A DNA stretch of 64,000 nucleotides from Thalassotalea hakodatensis (GCF_030295995.1 NZ_AP027365.1:3628066-3692065), one strand, 5' to 3'. Shown: positions 30,317 to 39,984, counted from the stretch's first letter. The notes: generated from the letters alone by a model not told the origin. Program-made: numbers and translations.

Positions 30317-30785
30317 ATACCAATTCGCATAAAGATTAAGTCAGTTCAGAGCGATGTCAGAGGTGGTAGAATAAGCGAAACGTGTGCAGGTATAGTTGTT
30401 CTACATCAAACACGTTTTGCGCAATTATCGCGCCTCTAACACGCTCCCAAAGGGCGAATTTAAACGCTTCATAGCCTGTGTTGTTGATTTTAACAAGGAC
30501 GCTACAAGGATGTAGCTTATTATACCAACTCTATTATATATTTAGCCAACTTAGCACTTCATTAGCGCGCTTAGAACAAGCTAAATAATTTAAGCATAGT
30601 CGCTCTATGGTTCGATTATTTAGGGAAGCTATCAGGGCGCTAATGAGTTCCCAAGGGCGAGTTTAAAAGGGTTATAGACTGTGTTATTGATTTTAACAAT
30701 GGAATAACCATTCTTTGCAATCAATGCCTTGCCTCTAAAGCGTTTAATTCTCGCTGAATGACCGAATATTTATGCGAATTGGTAT
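30317..30785. repeat. 469-bp MITE-like element with 17-bp terminal inverted repeats
   Basis: The ends, ATACCAATTCGCATAAA (30317-30333) and its exact reverse complement (30769-30785), bracket a non-coding segment. Inside are two related units of about 50 bp: one at 30445-30496 and one at 30649-30699, both with CCCAA-GGGCGA, a TTTAAA-rich stretch, ATAG-CTGTGTT and TTGATTTTAACAA. Each unit is preceded by an imperfect hairpin (AAACGTGT/ACACGTTT at about 30380-30415; CTAAATAAT/ATTATTTAG at about 30583-30633). No transposase frame is present. It fills the gap between the response regulator and a minus-strand gene. Mobility is inferred. Confidence 0.7.
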
Positions 30786-30795
30786 AAGAGCCCTA

Positions 30796-31293
30796 TCATG
30801 ACTGGATTATTGTTGAAAATATACATTTAGCTAAAGGTATATCTAATGCCCCTTTACCTTTAACTTTCCCTGATAGTAATGGTTTATGGCTCATTTCCAA
30901 CAGCAATGGCGCTGAAGGTAGAATATTATCAATAATAAAAGCGACTTTATCAGCCATAATTATCAACTCTCCCTCACCGGCTGCAACTGAATATCGCCTC
31001 CGGTTAATAACCTTTACATGCGAATAATCATTAATGTATTGTCCTACGTCATATTGTAGTACCCATTGTTTTTCTTCTAATGTGCCAGAAAGACTATCAA
31101 TAGCAATCACGTCTTGCGTTTGAAACGTCTTAGGATGTTTAAAACAAAAAACCTCTTTAGGACAGGTAAGCTGCCAATCAACTAATGTAAATGAATGGCA
31201 TTGTGAACTTAAGCCTTCTTTCGCTTGTAACATTAACGACATCAGACCTGATAGCAATACGACAAGTAACTGCCCTCGTTTCAATAACAGCAC
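30796..31293 (-). CDS. Secreted protein of unknown function
   Basis: A 165-residue protein with a hydrophobic N-terminus (LLVVLLSGLMSLMLQAKEG) read as a signal peptide. The mature part has four cysteines (SQCHSF, LTCPKEVFCF and LAKCIF) and is beta-rich. I recognise no family. It follows the zinc protease gene by only 5 bp in the same direction, so the two are one operon and may act together. Confidence 0.6.
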   Translation of the reverse strand: MLLLKRGQLLVVLLSGLMSLMLQAKEGLSSQCHSFTLVDWQLTCPKEVFCFKHPKTFQTQDVIAIDSLSGTLEEKQWVLQYDVGQYINDYSHVKVINRRRYSVAAGEGELIIMADKVAFIIDNILPSAPLLLEMSHKPLLSGKVKGKGALDIPLAKCIFSTIIQS

Positions 31294-31298
31294 CGTTT

Positions 31299-31988
31299 TT
31301 AGTACCGACGACTCAAAGGTTGATAGGTTACCTTCACGTTGTGTTGATACAATAATGCAATAACAAGCAACAAAAACAGCACCAATGTAGCCGGCTCTGA
31401 AACTTTAGTTAGCTCACGTACTATCAATACTGGGTTAATATCAATCCAATAGGTATTATCAATGTTTTGCACTAGCGGGCTTCGACGAATTTGTGCCACT
31501 TCAGCCTCAGTGAGTAGCGTTCTATTATTGAGACTAGGATTCATGAGGAATCCGCCATTTAAATGAGGTAAGCCTAAGTTGTGTCCAAGCTCATGGGCTA
31601 ATAACTCGCTACCATATCCACTATCAGCAAACCTTGATTCCACAACAAAATCATTACCAAAATATTCACCACATCCCACAATATTAGTGCCAGTAGAGCT
31701 GCCACAGGCACTAATGGTATCGATAAAATAAAAATTAACGATATTAAAACCACCTGAATGCATATTAAATAATTGGCGCACTTCTTCTCTTGAGGTGATA
31801 TCTAATAAATTAGGGGCTAAAATTTCAGAGGGCTGGCCGATACGAATATCAATGGGCAAATCACCGAACGAATCCTGTGAATATATCCTATCTAGTTCTT
31901 CTTCATTTATGGTGATATAAGCTGCTTGGCTTGAAGCCGAAACAAACAACATCATAATAATAACTGCGATTGATTTTTCCAGTGTCAT
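31299..31988 (-). CDS. Zinc metalloprotease with PEP-CTERM-like sorting tail
   Basis: A 229-residue exported protein: signal peptide 1-22 (ASSQAA), a metzincin/matrixin-type zinc site HELGHNLGLPH with His132, His136, His142 and Glu133, and a possible Met-turn Met149 (FLMNP). Residues 198-213 read SEPATLVLFLLLVIAL, a PEP-CTERM-like motif plus transmembrane helix, ending in a basic tail (SRRY). This would route it through exosortase to the surface. The tail after the helix is longer than usual. Cysteines 95 and 106 may form a disulfide. AGGTG precedes ATG. Substrate unknown. Confidence 0.78.
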   Translation of the reverse strand: MTLEKSIAVIIMMLFVSASSQAAYITINEEELDRIYSQDSFGDLPIDIRIGQPSEILAPNLLDITSREEVRQLFNMHSGGFNIVNFYFIDTISACGSSTGTNIVGCGEYFGNDFVVESRFADSGYGSELLAHELGHNLGLPHLNGGFLMNPSLNNRTLLTEAEVAQIRRSPLVQNIDNTYWIDINPVLIVRELTKVSEPATLVLFLLLVIALLYQHNVKVTYQPLSRRY

Positions 31989-32239
31989 GTCCGTTCACCT
32001 ACTATGCGTTAAGGGGAAGTCACCAGCAAAACTCAACGGTTTTTTATTATTGTAATGATCAAGTTACACACTAATGCACTTTGATTACAAACGTTGAAAC
32101 TCTATTCATTTTACATGTCTTTGCTGATGCTACAGATGGAATAAATTAAACAGAGTAAAAACGATTATTAATTAACTTTAGAACTGATGCTGAAATTTGC
32201 CAGTTTTTTAAACGTTAAACTTCAGCGTTAAAGCAGAGT

Positions 32240-32677
32240 TTATCGTTTAATCACTTCTTCACGCATAGGAGCTAAACGTGCCAGTAAACGATTTTGAACA
32301 GGATAAGAAATTCCCGTATGCTCCATAGCACGTATGAGTAATTCAACAACTCGATTAAAGTCACCTTCTGTGATGTGCATGCCCGTATGGATATCTATCA
32401 TAGAATCACCTTTATATTCGCAAGGGCCTTGGCTTATTGCACACATATGATTAATAAAGCCCTCTCGGAAGTGGCTAACACTCGATTTCGCAAAATAGGG
32501 GAATATTTCTTTGTCTTTCACAATTTCAATAATGAACTGGTCAACAAGTGTCGTTAGCCCTTCTCGTTCACCCAATGCTTGATACAAATTATTCTGCTGT
32601 AGCGACTGTTGTGTAGAACATGACACAACACTGAGACTAAGTAAAACTAACCATACTGCGTGCTTTAAAGAAAACAT
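32240..32677 (-). CDS. Lipoprotein truncated haemoglobin (group I)
   Basis: A 145-residue globin with a lipoprotein signal (lipobox VVSC, Cys20), so it is predicted to be anchored in the envelope, unusual for truncated globins. The globin part starts LYQALGEREGLTTLVDQFI; the proximal haem ligand is most likely His97 in DIHTGMHITEGDF, by alignment with group I globins. Such proteins bind O2 or NO. The ATG at 32677 shares one base (TAATG) with the DUF3034 stop, showing translational coupling in the operon. No reductase domain is attached. Confidence 0.85.
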   Translation of the reverse strand: MFSLKHAVWLVLLSLSVVSCSTQQSLQQNNLYQALGEREGLTTLVDQFIIEIVKDKEIFPYFAKSSVSHFREGFINHMCAISQGPCEYKGDSMIDIHTGMHITEGDFNRVVELLIRAMEHTGISYPVQNRLLARLAPMREEVIKR

Positions 32678-33498
32678 TAAAATTGCCCCGACATTGAAAC
32701 ATACCAACCATGCTGATTATCAATATTTGCAATAGTCCCTAAATCTAAATAAGCCACAGTCATATTGAAGTGTTTATTCGGAAACCACGCTAAAAATACA
32801 TCATGCCAATTACTTTCTTTTACCGCTAGATTTTCAGACTTAACCCGATACTCAGTGCCAAGCGCAAGATGGTTATTTAACATAATAGCTGCTGAAATTT
32901 CTGGGTGTAGCGCACCATTACCTTCAACGCCTCCATAGCCTAAAAGCCCCATTTCATTAGCTGATGAATAGCGTAACGTAGCATTCCAGAGAAAATTATA
33001 ACCGGCAATAGCGCCTAAATGTAATTTACTCGCTGCGAGATACACATCAGTGCCTTTATCTTCTTTGGCGCCTAAAGCAAAGGCAATGTCTGGTGTTTCT
33101 AACATTTTATGTTGTACGCCTAATGATATCTGCGGCCAATCGCTATACACCAAATCACCGTATAAGCGCACTTTCATGCCAATAACCTCTTGCGAAAGCG
33201 TGAGTGAAAGTGGCTCAACATCAAAATCCTGTTTGGCATAAGACACTTCAACACGATCATAAAAATTAACTTGTGCGCCACAGCTATCTAAGCGGAAGTC
33301 TTGTACTTGTGCTTTTGAGCAAAATACCGATGCTGCTATTTCATCTTCAGTAGCGTACCCCGCTAATTGTGCCCAAGGAACAATACCGCCACCGCCAGCG
33401 CCTTCAACCTGTGAAACCCCTGGGGTTGCTAAAATTTTTCCATTGGCAAAGCATACGCAAGGCATGCAGAATAACAATGTACTAAGTTGTCGTTTCAT
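32677..33498 (-). CDS. DUF3034 family envelope protein
   Basis: A 273-residue protein with a signal peptide (MKRQLSTLLFCMPCVCFANG) and the DUF3034 opening GKILATPGVSQVEGAGGGG. The remainder consists of alternating amphipathic strands and ends WYVSMSGQF with a terminal Phe, features of an outer-membrane beta-barrel. Function unknown. The start at 33498 is chosen for the signal peptide; it overlaps the upstream GGDEF/EAL gene by 17 bp and its stop overlaps the globin start by one base. Confidence 0.8.
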   Translation of the reverse strand: MKRQLSTLLFCMPCVCFANGKILATPGVSQVEGAGGGGIVPWAQLAGYATEDEIAASVFCSKAQVQDFRLDSCGAQVNFYDRVEVSYAKQDFDVEPLSLTLSQEVIGMKVRLYGDLVYSDWPQISLGVQHKMLETPDIAFALGAKEDKGTDVYLAASKLHLGAIAGYNFLWNATLRYSSANEMGLLGYGGVEGNGALHPEISAAIMLNNHLALGTEYRVKSENLAVKESNWHDVFLAWFPNKHFNMTVAYLDLGTIANIDNQHGWYVSMSGQF

Positions 33499-35812
33499 AG
33501 CATTCATACCATTCAATTAACTTCTCCGCCGATAGCGGCTTTGATAAATAATACCCTTGTGCATAATCGCATTTGTATTCATCGAGTAACGCTAAGCTTT
33601 CTGCCGTTTCAACACCTTCTGCAACGACTTGTAGCCCAAGACGGTGGCCTAGCAATACGGTAGACATAACAATATCTTGATCTTGTTTATTTTTATCTAA
33701 ATTTAAAATAAAACACTTATCAATTTTTAATTCATCCACCGGTAAATGTTTAAGTTTTGCCAGCGACGACTGTCCAATACCATAATCATCTACCGATATT
33801 TGAAAACCTAATGATTTAAGATAAGAAAGCCTAGAAGCGACTAAGCTCTCATTTTCAGCTAAATCCCGCTCGGTTAACTCTAGGGTTATTTGTTGCGGTT
33901 CTACTTGTTTTGCTGCGACGGTATCTAATAGATATTCAACAAACGTATCATGTTGAATATCTTGCGCGGATAAGTTAATAGACACTTTAAACGTATAGCC
34001 TTGCAGATTCCAATGCTCTATCTGTTCAACCACATGAAGTATTACCCAGCGCGTTAGGGTAACTATCAATCCTGCTTTTTCTGCTAAGCCAACAAATAAC
34101 TCTGGATTAACAAAATCACCTTCTTTATTTATCCAACGAATTAACGCTTCAAGTTTATCTACTCGTCCAGTAGCCATGTTTAACTTAGGTTGGTAATTCA
34201 TAAATAAGGGACTATCTTCGGCTTCCAAAGCTGACTTTAACTCATCAATAAGTGAGAGCTTATACATATAAGCTTCATCTTCACCTTGCTGATAATAGCG
34301 CACTGACACTTGTTCATTAATTGCCGCCGAAACGGCCATTGAAGCTCTACGAATCATATGTTCGGCATCAATGCTGATGTGCTCATCAAACTGAGCAATA
34401 CCAAAGTACAGCGAAAGGTTGATTTTAATATCACTCACCCAATAAGGACGATCTAATTCTGATTGTAAATGCGTTAAAAATTTAGCAATATAATCTGTAG
34501 ATATTGTATCTATAGCGACAAGAAACTCATCAGCGCCCGTTCGAGCAACCCCTATCACGTTAACATCTCCGGCTGATAAAGGCCCTAGGTAATGAAATGT
34601 TCGATGTGCAAGCTCTTGAAGAATTTTATCACCATTAGAAATACCAATGGTGTCATTTAACGTTTTAAAATCTTTGATGTTAAAAGCAACTAAGGTGCTC
34701 TGTTTGCTATACGTGGTTGTTTCTTCCAACGATTGCAACATTTTTTGCCTATTATATAGCCCCGTAAGTAAGTCACGCTCTGCTTGATATTTTATCGCTT
34801 TTTCACGATTTTCAATTTCTGCGCCCATCACAGAAAAACTTTGATATAGCTCAGTAAATTCACGAGGCAAATCCCCTGATAATTTTGGAATGACTAAATC
34901 ACCCCGTCCAACTCGTTGGGTTAAATTCATCAAAATATTAAGGGGTTTAGACAAACCATTTGATAATAATCGAGATAACGCTATTGCGATCACAATAACA
35001 AACAATGCAATAAACAAAATAGATGAGATTAGTTGATTAAAATCATGATGAATTCGAACCAAAGAGGCAGATAAAAGCACGGATAGAGTTTTAGAATTGC
35101 CTAAGGGCCTAACTTGGTGATAGTAATCAGCACTAGATAGTAAAATATTTGACGGAGGCGTTATCGCCTCTTGCATAATTTGTTCAGGTGAATACTGACT
35201 TTTCATTGTCGTTGCCAATATTTTTTCACGTTGAACAATAGAGATATCAAGCGAAATCATGTCCTTTAACTCAACCAACGACGTCTGGCCAAACTCAAAG
35301 CCAATAACCGTATAAGCAATCACTCTTGGTGCTTTTACCGGTAACACAATCACTTGGTAAACCTCATTATCAATCCGTAAGAATTGCGCATGAACATTAC
35401 GAAAGGGCAGCGATTGAATACCTTCTGTTACCGCTTGTAATGATAACGTTTTAGATGCACTCGTGGTGATTAAATTACCGGTTAAATCAAGTAACATCAT
35501 TAAGTCCGCATTTATACGTTCACCATGATTAAGTAACACGCTGTCAATGGTATTTTTATCTTGCGAAGCTACCGCCTGTTTAAAACCAAAATCAGCCGCT
35601 AAGACACTGGCAGCAGTGATCAACATTTTTTCTTGAGTGATCAAGTTTTGATTTAATACATTTTCAGCGAAGTTAAACTGTTGTTTAATTTGTTGTTCGG
35701 CGTAATCAGCAATACGAAACCAATAACTTGCCGTTAAAGAAAGAACGGTTAGCAATATCAACCCCGTTGATAGCCATGTTATTTGGGTTTTAAAGCGATA
35801 TTTAGTGAGCAT
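33482..35812 (-). CDS. Membrane Cache/HAMP-GGDEF-EAL protein
   Basis: A roughly 776-residue c-di-GMP protein. An N-terminal transmembrane helix, a periplasmic sensor of about 230 residues (Cache-like) and a second helix (SSILFIALFVIVIAIALS) lead to a HAMP segment. The GGDEF domain is degenerate: RTGADEF near residue 425 replaces GGDEF, so cyclase activity is doubtful. The EAL domain is well kept (LEALIRW near 550, NLSAQDI, LELTERD, KIDKCFI, VVAEGVE), although DDFGTG is changed to DDYGIG. Phosphodiesterase activity is the likely output. The start 35812 overlaps the cupredoxin gene by 11 bp; two earlier in-frame starts exist. Confidence 0.87.
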   Translation of the reverse strand: MLTKYRFKTQITWLSTGLILLTVLSLTASYWFRIADYAEQQIKQQFNFAENVLNQNLITQEKMLITAASVLAADFGFKQAVASQDKNTIDSVLLNHGERINADLMMLLDLTGNLITTSASKTLSLQAVTEGIQSLPFRNVHAQFLRIDNEVYQVIVLPVKAPRVIAYTVIGFEFGQTSLVELKDMISLDISIVQREKILATTMKSQYSPEQIMQEAITPPSNILLSSADYYHQVRPLGNSKTLSVLLSASLVRIHHDFNQLISSILFIALFVIVIAIALSRLLSNGLSKPLNILMNLTQRVGRGDLVIPKLSGDLPREFTELYQSFSVMGAEIENREKAIKYQAERDLLTGLYNRQKMLQSLEETTTYSKQSTLVAFNIKDFKTLNDTIGISNGDKILQELAHRTFHYLGPLSAGDVNVIGVARTGADEFLVAIDTISTDYIAKFLTHLQSELDRPYWVSDIKINLSLYFGIAQFDEHISIDAEHMIRRASMAVSAAINEQVSVRYYQQGEDEAYMYKLSLIDELKSALEAEDSPLFMNYQPKLNMATGRVDKLEALIRWINKEGDFVNPELFVGLAEKAGLIVTLTRWVILHVVEQIEHWNLQGYTFKVSINLSAQDIQHDTFVEYLLDTVAAKQVEPQQITLELTERDLAENESLVASRLSYLKSLGFQISVDDYGIGQSSLAKLKHLPVDELKIDKCFILNLDKNKQDQDIVMSTVLLGHRLGLQVVAEGVETAESLALLDEYKCDYAQGYYLSKPLSAEKLIEWYECYETTT

Positions 35813-36455
35813 GACCAAATACATCTTCAAAGCTATCTGTCTTAGCCGGTTCTGTGGTGTTTATCGCCAAGGTGATGCGTTGCTTTTTCACTTCAAATGT
35901 TTCAAATGATTGACGATGATCAACACCTTGCTGCGCGTTAGCATGCCAAACGGTTACACCGATGATTTGCTCAGCAGGTATATCAATCTGCACCTCTCCA
36001 CGTTCATTAGTGATAAAGGTATTTTTATTATCAGTAACATAAATATAGCCAACCATCCCATCATGAATGTTACACCCTAATACAACTAAACCTTGTTTTT
36101 CAAAAGGAATGGGCGCTTTAGGTTTACCTGCATATAATTTTAATTCAAATGGTTTGGTCGGTGAAAATGAATACACATGATGACGAATATCATCGCTGTT
36201 GGGAAAACTAACGTTACTGCTTTTAGGTACAATTAATACTTCAGGAGAGAATCGCTTATTGACTTGATCCATGATAAAAGTCTTATCGTTAGCAGTCCAA
36301 GGGGCTGATGCCTTTTTTGTATTTACCTCTATAATTGCCGATTTTAAAGGCTCTTTAGCTTGGTTTTCAACATGTAGTACAGTTTGCGCCTTGATAGACA
36401 TTGAAAGCAGTACAGTTACTAAAACAACCATACCTGTAATGTTTAAACCATGCAT
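35802..36455 (-). CDS. Exported cupredoxin-like protein
   Basis: A 217-residue protein with a signal peptide (residues 1-23, ending IKAQ) and a plastocyanin/azurin-like domain of the type annotated 'methylamine utilization protein'. Likely copper ligands are His92 or His93 (DIRHHVYSF), Cys128, His131 and Met134 (LGCNIHDGM), the classic type 1 set. A carboxypeptidase-regulatory-like beta domain follows. GGG eight bases before the ATG at 36455 favours it over 36467. First gene of the four-gene overlapping operon; it may present a redox or copper signal to the membrane c-di-GMP protein encoded next. Confidence 0.82.
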   Translation of the reverse strand: MHGLNITGMVVLVTVLLSMSIKAQTVLHVENQAKEPLKSAIIEVNTKKASAPWTANDKTFIMDQVNKRFSPEVLIVPKSSNVSFPNSDDIRHHVYSFSPTKPFELKLYAGKPKAPIPFEKQGLVVLGCNIHDGMVGYIYVTDNKNTFITNERGEVQIDIPAEQIIGVTVWHANAQQGVDHRQSFETFEVKKQRITLAINTTEPAKTDSFEDVFGHAH

Positions 36456-36686
36456 AAGTAAACCCATTAAATAACAGCATTATAAGTCAGCATAACCTTG
36501 CTATGCGCCAGTGTCTATTTTTGACGAAAATGAATGCAGTATAAGTAATGCCAAATCAACGCATTATACCAATTCGTTGTACTCAACAATATATTCCTAT
36601 ATAGTTTGATACGTTTATAAATCATAAGCTTACCGCCAAAATATTTAACTATATTTTCATGACGTCTAATTGGAGTATTCGGTCAG

Positions 36687-38855
36687 ATGAAAAAATATAA
36701 TATCGCCATTGTGCTATCTTTGGTAATTGCAATACTACCTAACTTTGTAGATGCATCTACAAGACCTACCAATCAGGATGTGTTAAATCAAACCGACGAA
36801 TCAGGAAAAATTGCCATAACAGGTAAGCGCTGTAAAAGACATGGTTCATCTTGTAATGGTGTAACAGTTAAAAACCTTGAAACGGGCGATATTATTTTCC
36901 AAGAAAATAAGGTGTCTTATAAGCTTGATTATAATCAAAACCCTTACAGTCCTATTGGAGGTCGGTATTATAATTTTACCATGGCACCAAATGGTGAACG
37001 CTTCGGTTTTTGGTTTGAACGCTGGAACAGTAGCGAAGACTATTTTTATATCTATCAGACCAACCCGGTAAAACTCATTCAAAAAATAAAAGGTGGAGAC
37101 TGGGATGACAGAGCAGAGTTTTCCGCTTCAGGTAAACGATTAGTGCTTGAAAACCACAATCGTTTAGCCGTATTTGACGTTGATTCAGGCAAACGTCTAC
37201 CGTTAGAAAATGCTAAATTCGACAATAGTCGGGAAGTGTTATCAATCGCTATTACGCCAGATGATACTAAATTAATTTCGACTGTCGAATACGGTATTGT
37301 CGCTTGGGATTTAGCAACTGGTAAGCAACTTTATAATCATAATACTCGTAAGCGATCTGGCTTCGTGGTTTCCGGCACTAATTATGGTAGTGGGCAATTA
37401 CGCTTTTCCAAAGATAACAAAACTGCATTATCGGTAAGTGGGAGCATTTTTGTACTTGATGTTAATACAGGCCAATTAATTAAACGCTTTAAAACAAAAA
37501 AACTATCGGCTCAAGATACGCATTATGCAAAAGTAGATTTTATTGACCAAGGTAATTTACCTTTGGTTACCGTATTTTCGCCACTAGAATTCCTAAAAAG
37601 TGATAAGTACGAAGTATTTATCGCCGACTGGCAACAAGAAAAACGATTAATGAAGATAGGGGAAACAGGCGATAATTATCATCAATTACGTAAACATGCC
37701 CTCGAGCTTACCTCTAGCAAATACACAGAGCAACTGCTTGAAGAAACTGAAAAAGCAAAGCATTTAACAGGGATAGCGCAACTAACCAAACTAGCCGCGT
37801 TATATCAGCAAAATGATGTACCACTAAGTCGCTATTTTCCAGAGAGAAGGCAATGGATTGAGCAATTAAAAACAGACTGGTACACACTTGCCAAGCAGCA
37901 CATTAACCAAGCGAAAAACAATGGCGATGTACAACTATTGCAAACACTTATTAACAGTGATTTGCTTGGTAACAAAGAAAATCGAGTACTCGCCTATCAA
38001 TCGTTGCATAGCGTTTTAAAAAATAACGATGATTATAAAAGATTAATTGCACTTGCCGAATCTGCCTATATTCCTGCTCAAATAAAAAGAGACAGTTTAC
38101 TTGATGCCATAGCACGTTACCCAGATACAACAAAGTTAACTGACTATTTAGCCTTGGCTGATAAATTCAATGACGATGCAAGTGTCACAAACGCTGTATT
38201 TAACAAAGTTTATCAACGCGTGAAAGAAGCTGATAACATCGCGTCGTATCAGTGGTATATTAAGCATGTGCCGCAAAGTGAACACACCCAAGAGGCATTA
38301 CTTACCTTATATAAGCGCGCATTTGAGCTCGCAGACGACAGAGGCACTATCGCCAGTTATAACGACTTTATCATTGCTTATCCATTTGCCCCACAAGTGA
38401 ATCAAGCAACCGATAATGCGAGAGAATTAGAAGAAGATGAATACTCAAGTTACTTTAGTAGCGATGAAGAGCTTTCGCGTCGTTTGTTAGTGCGTTCAAA
38501 GCAAATATCGCGTATTGCTAACCAATACCGTTACGACAATACCGGTTACTTACTGGTCATTGATCGGATGAATACTCTGTTGCAAGACATGTACCCAGGC
38601 CAAGATGCAACATTACGTCATTTAGAGTCTGAAGAATTTAAAGATTTTCATCGTGACTTTAGTCGAGCAATGCGCTCATTATCGACTAAGTTAGATAATA
38701 TCAACGATAACGTTAAAGACTTAAAACGACATGTCGCTAAACAATCAGACATGATCGAACAACATTTTGAAAAAGCAGCCCAAGACCGAGAAACTGCAAG
38801 TGAGCTAACTCGCCAACACCGCATGTGGGAGCGTTATTTACAAGGTAAAAGTTAA
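36687..38855 (+). CDS. Secreted propeller / helical-repeat / coiled-coil protein, unknown function
   Basis: A 722-residue protein with a signal peptide (ILPNFVDAS). Residues about 40-330 resemble WD40-like blades (FSASGKRLVLEN, AVFDVDSGKRL, GIVAWDLATGKQL). Residues 340-610 are all-helical, with repeat-like helices of TPR flavour. The last 80 residues (LDNINDNVKDLKRHVAKQSD region) are a coiled coil. I recognise no named family. GGAG lies 11 bases before ATG. It stands alone between a divergent cupredoxin operon and the convergent hydroquinone reductase gene. Confidence 0.65.
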   Translation: MKKYNIAIVLSLVIAILPNFVDASTRPTNQDVLNQTDESGKIAITGKRCKRHGSSCNGVTVKNLETGDIIFQENKVSYKLDYNQNPYSPIGGRYYNFTMAPNGERFGFWFERWNSSEDYFYIYQTNPVKLIQKIKGGDWDDRAEFSASGKRLVLENHNRLAVFDVDSGKRLPLENAKFDNSREVLSIAITPDDTKLISTVEYGIVAWDLATGKQLYNHNTRKRSGFVVSGTNYGSGQLRFSKDNKTALSVSGSIFVLDVNTGQLIKRFKTKKLSAQDTHYAKVDFIDQGNLPLVTVFSPLEFLKSDKYEVFIADWQQEKRLMKIGETGDNYHQLRKHALELTSSKYTEQLLEETEKAKHLTGIAQLTKLAALYQQNDVPLSRYFPERRQWIEQLKTDWYTLAKQHINQAKNNGDVQLLQTLINSDLLGNKENRVLAYQSLHSVLKNNDDYKRLIALAESAYIPAQIKRDSLLDAIARYPDTTKLTDYLALADKFNDDASVTNAVFNKVYQRVKEADNIASYQWYIKHVPQSEHTQEALLTLYKRAFELADDRGTIASYNDFIIAYPFAPQVNQATDNARELEEDEYSSYFSSDEELSRRLLVRSKQISRIANQYRYDNTGYLLVIDRMNTLLQDMYPGQDATLRHLESEEFKDFHRDFSRAMRSLSTKLDNINDNVKDLKRHVAKQSDMIEQHFEKAAQDRETASELTRQHRMWERYLQGKS

Positions 38856-38883
38856 CAAAAGCGCAGCGAGATACAATTTATTT

Positions 38884-38928
38884 GGGCTAACATGATCAGT
38901 AAGTTTTATACACTGAACGGGTTAGCCC
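38884..38928. terminator. Hairpin between convergent genes
   Basis: GGGCTAAC (38884-38891) pairs with GTTAGCCC (38921-38928), with an inner CAGT/ACTG pair. T-runs on either side are weak, so it may be a poor terminator or an mRNA-end stabiliser for the two converging transcripts. Confidence 0.5.
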
Positions 38929-38945
38929 ACGGCATTACATCTCAT

Positions 38946-39929
38946 CTAACTCGTAACACCTGAACGATTATGCGCCGTTTGATAATCAATATCAGGTCCT
39001 ACTGGCACAATTTGAGTAGGGTTAATCATGTCATGACTGAAATAATAATGGCGCTTAATATGTTCAAAATTTACGGTATCAGCAACATGTGGCACTTGAA
39101 ATAACTCACGAACATAATTCGCAAGATTTGGGTATTGCTCAATCATGCGTTTATTACATTTAAAATGGCCAAAATAAACCGCATCAAAGCGAATTAACGT
39201 AGTGAATAATCGCCAGTCTGCTTCAGTAATTTGATCACCCACAAGGTAGCGTTTAGTGGCTAATATTTTTTCTATGTCATCTAAGGCGCTAAACAAGTTT
39301 TCGTAAGCTTCTTCATACGCAGACTGCGTGGTAGCAAACCCCGTTTTATACACACCATTATTAATATTGTCATAGACAACAGTGTTTATTTCATCAATAT
39401 CATGTTGCAATTCGGATGGATAAAAATCGACGGTGTTTCCAGTAATATCATCAAAAGCACTGTTAAACATACGAATGATCTCAGCAGATTCATTGCTCAC
39501 TATTCGCTGTTGTTTTTTATCCCAAAGCATTGGTACGGTAACGCGTCCAGTGTATTTTTCATTATTGCGAAGGTACAGTTGATATAAGTATTCTGAATCA
39601 TATAAATCATCACCAACACCAGCTTTTGTTTTATCGAAGCTCCAGCCCTTATCCAGCATATCGGGGCTAACAATCGACACACCAATGTGTGGCTGTAAAC
39701 CTTTTAATGCCCTAAAAATTAAGGTTCGGTGCGCCCACGGACAGGCTAAACAGACATATAAATGATAACGGCCTGATTCTGCTTTAAACCCTGAATCTCC
39801 TGTTGGTCCCGCGCTGCCATCTTGCGTTATCCAATGACGAAGTTGTGATTTTTCGCGTTTAAATTTACCTTCATTTTCTTCTGTGTCATACCAGGTGTCA
39901 TGCCAAACACCGTCTACTAATAACCCCAT
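38946..39929 (-). CDS. yqjG: Glutathionyl-hydroquinone reductase
   Basis: Xi-class glutathione transferase that reduces glutathionyl-hydroquinones using GSH in the cytosol. Catalytic Cys63 lies in ACPWAHRTL, at the same number as in E. coli YqjG, and the N-terminal GLLVDGVWHDTWYDT and SGRYHLYV blocks are characteristic. The C-terminal helical domain contains RFDAVYFGHFKCNKR. Length 327 is typical. GAGG lies five bases before ATG. Last gene of the DoxX-pirin-reductase operon. Confidence 0.93.
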   Translation of the reverse strand: MGLLVDGVWHDTWYDTEENEGKFKREKSQLRHWITQDGSAGPTGDSGFKAESGRYHLYVCLACPWAHRTLIFRALKGLQPHIGVSIVSPDMLDKGWSFDKTKAGVGDDLYDSEYLYQLYLRNNEKYTGRVTVPMLWDKKQQRIVSNESAEIIRMFNSAFDDITGNTVDFYPSELQHDIDEINTVVYDNINNGVYKTGFATTQSAYEEAYENLFSALDDIEKILATKRYLVGDQITEADWRLFTTLIRFDAVYFGHFKCNKRMIEQYPNLANYVRELFQVPHVADTVNFEHIKRHYYFSHDMINPTQIVPVGPDIDYQTAHNRSGVTS

Positions 39930-39984
39930 ATAAACCTCTTATAAATAAAATACTGAAAGTTAAAACCTATTAATGTTTCATCAA

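Noticed and set aside
36566-36576. Second copy of the MITE-like element
   Set aside because: Only 11 bp (ATACCAATTCG) match the element's end, and no internal unit or partner end lies nearby.
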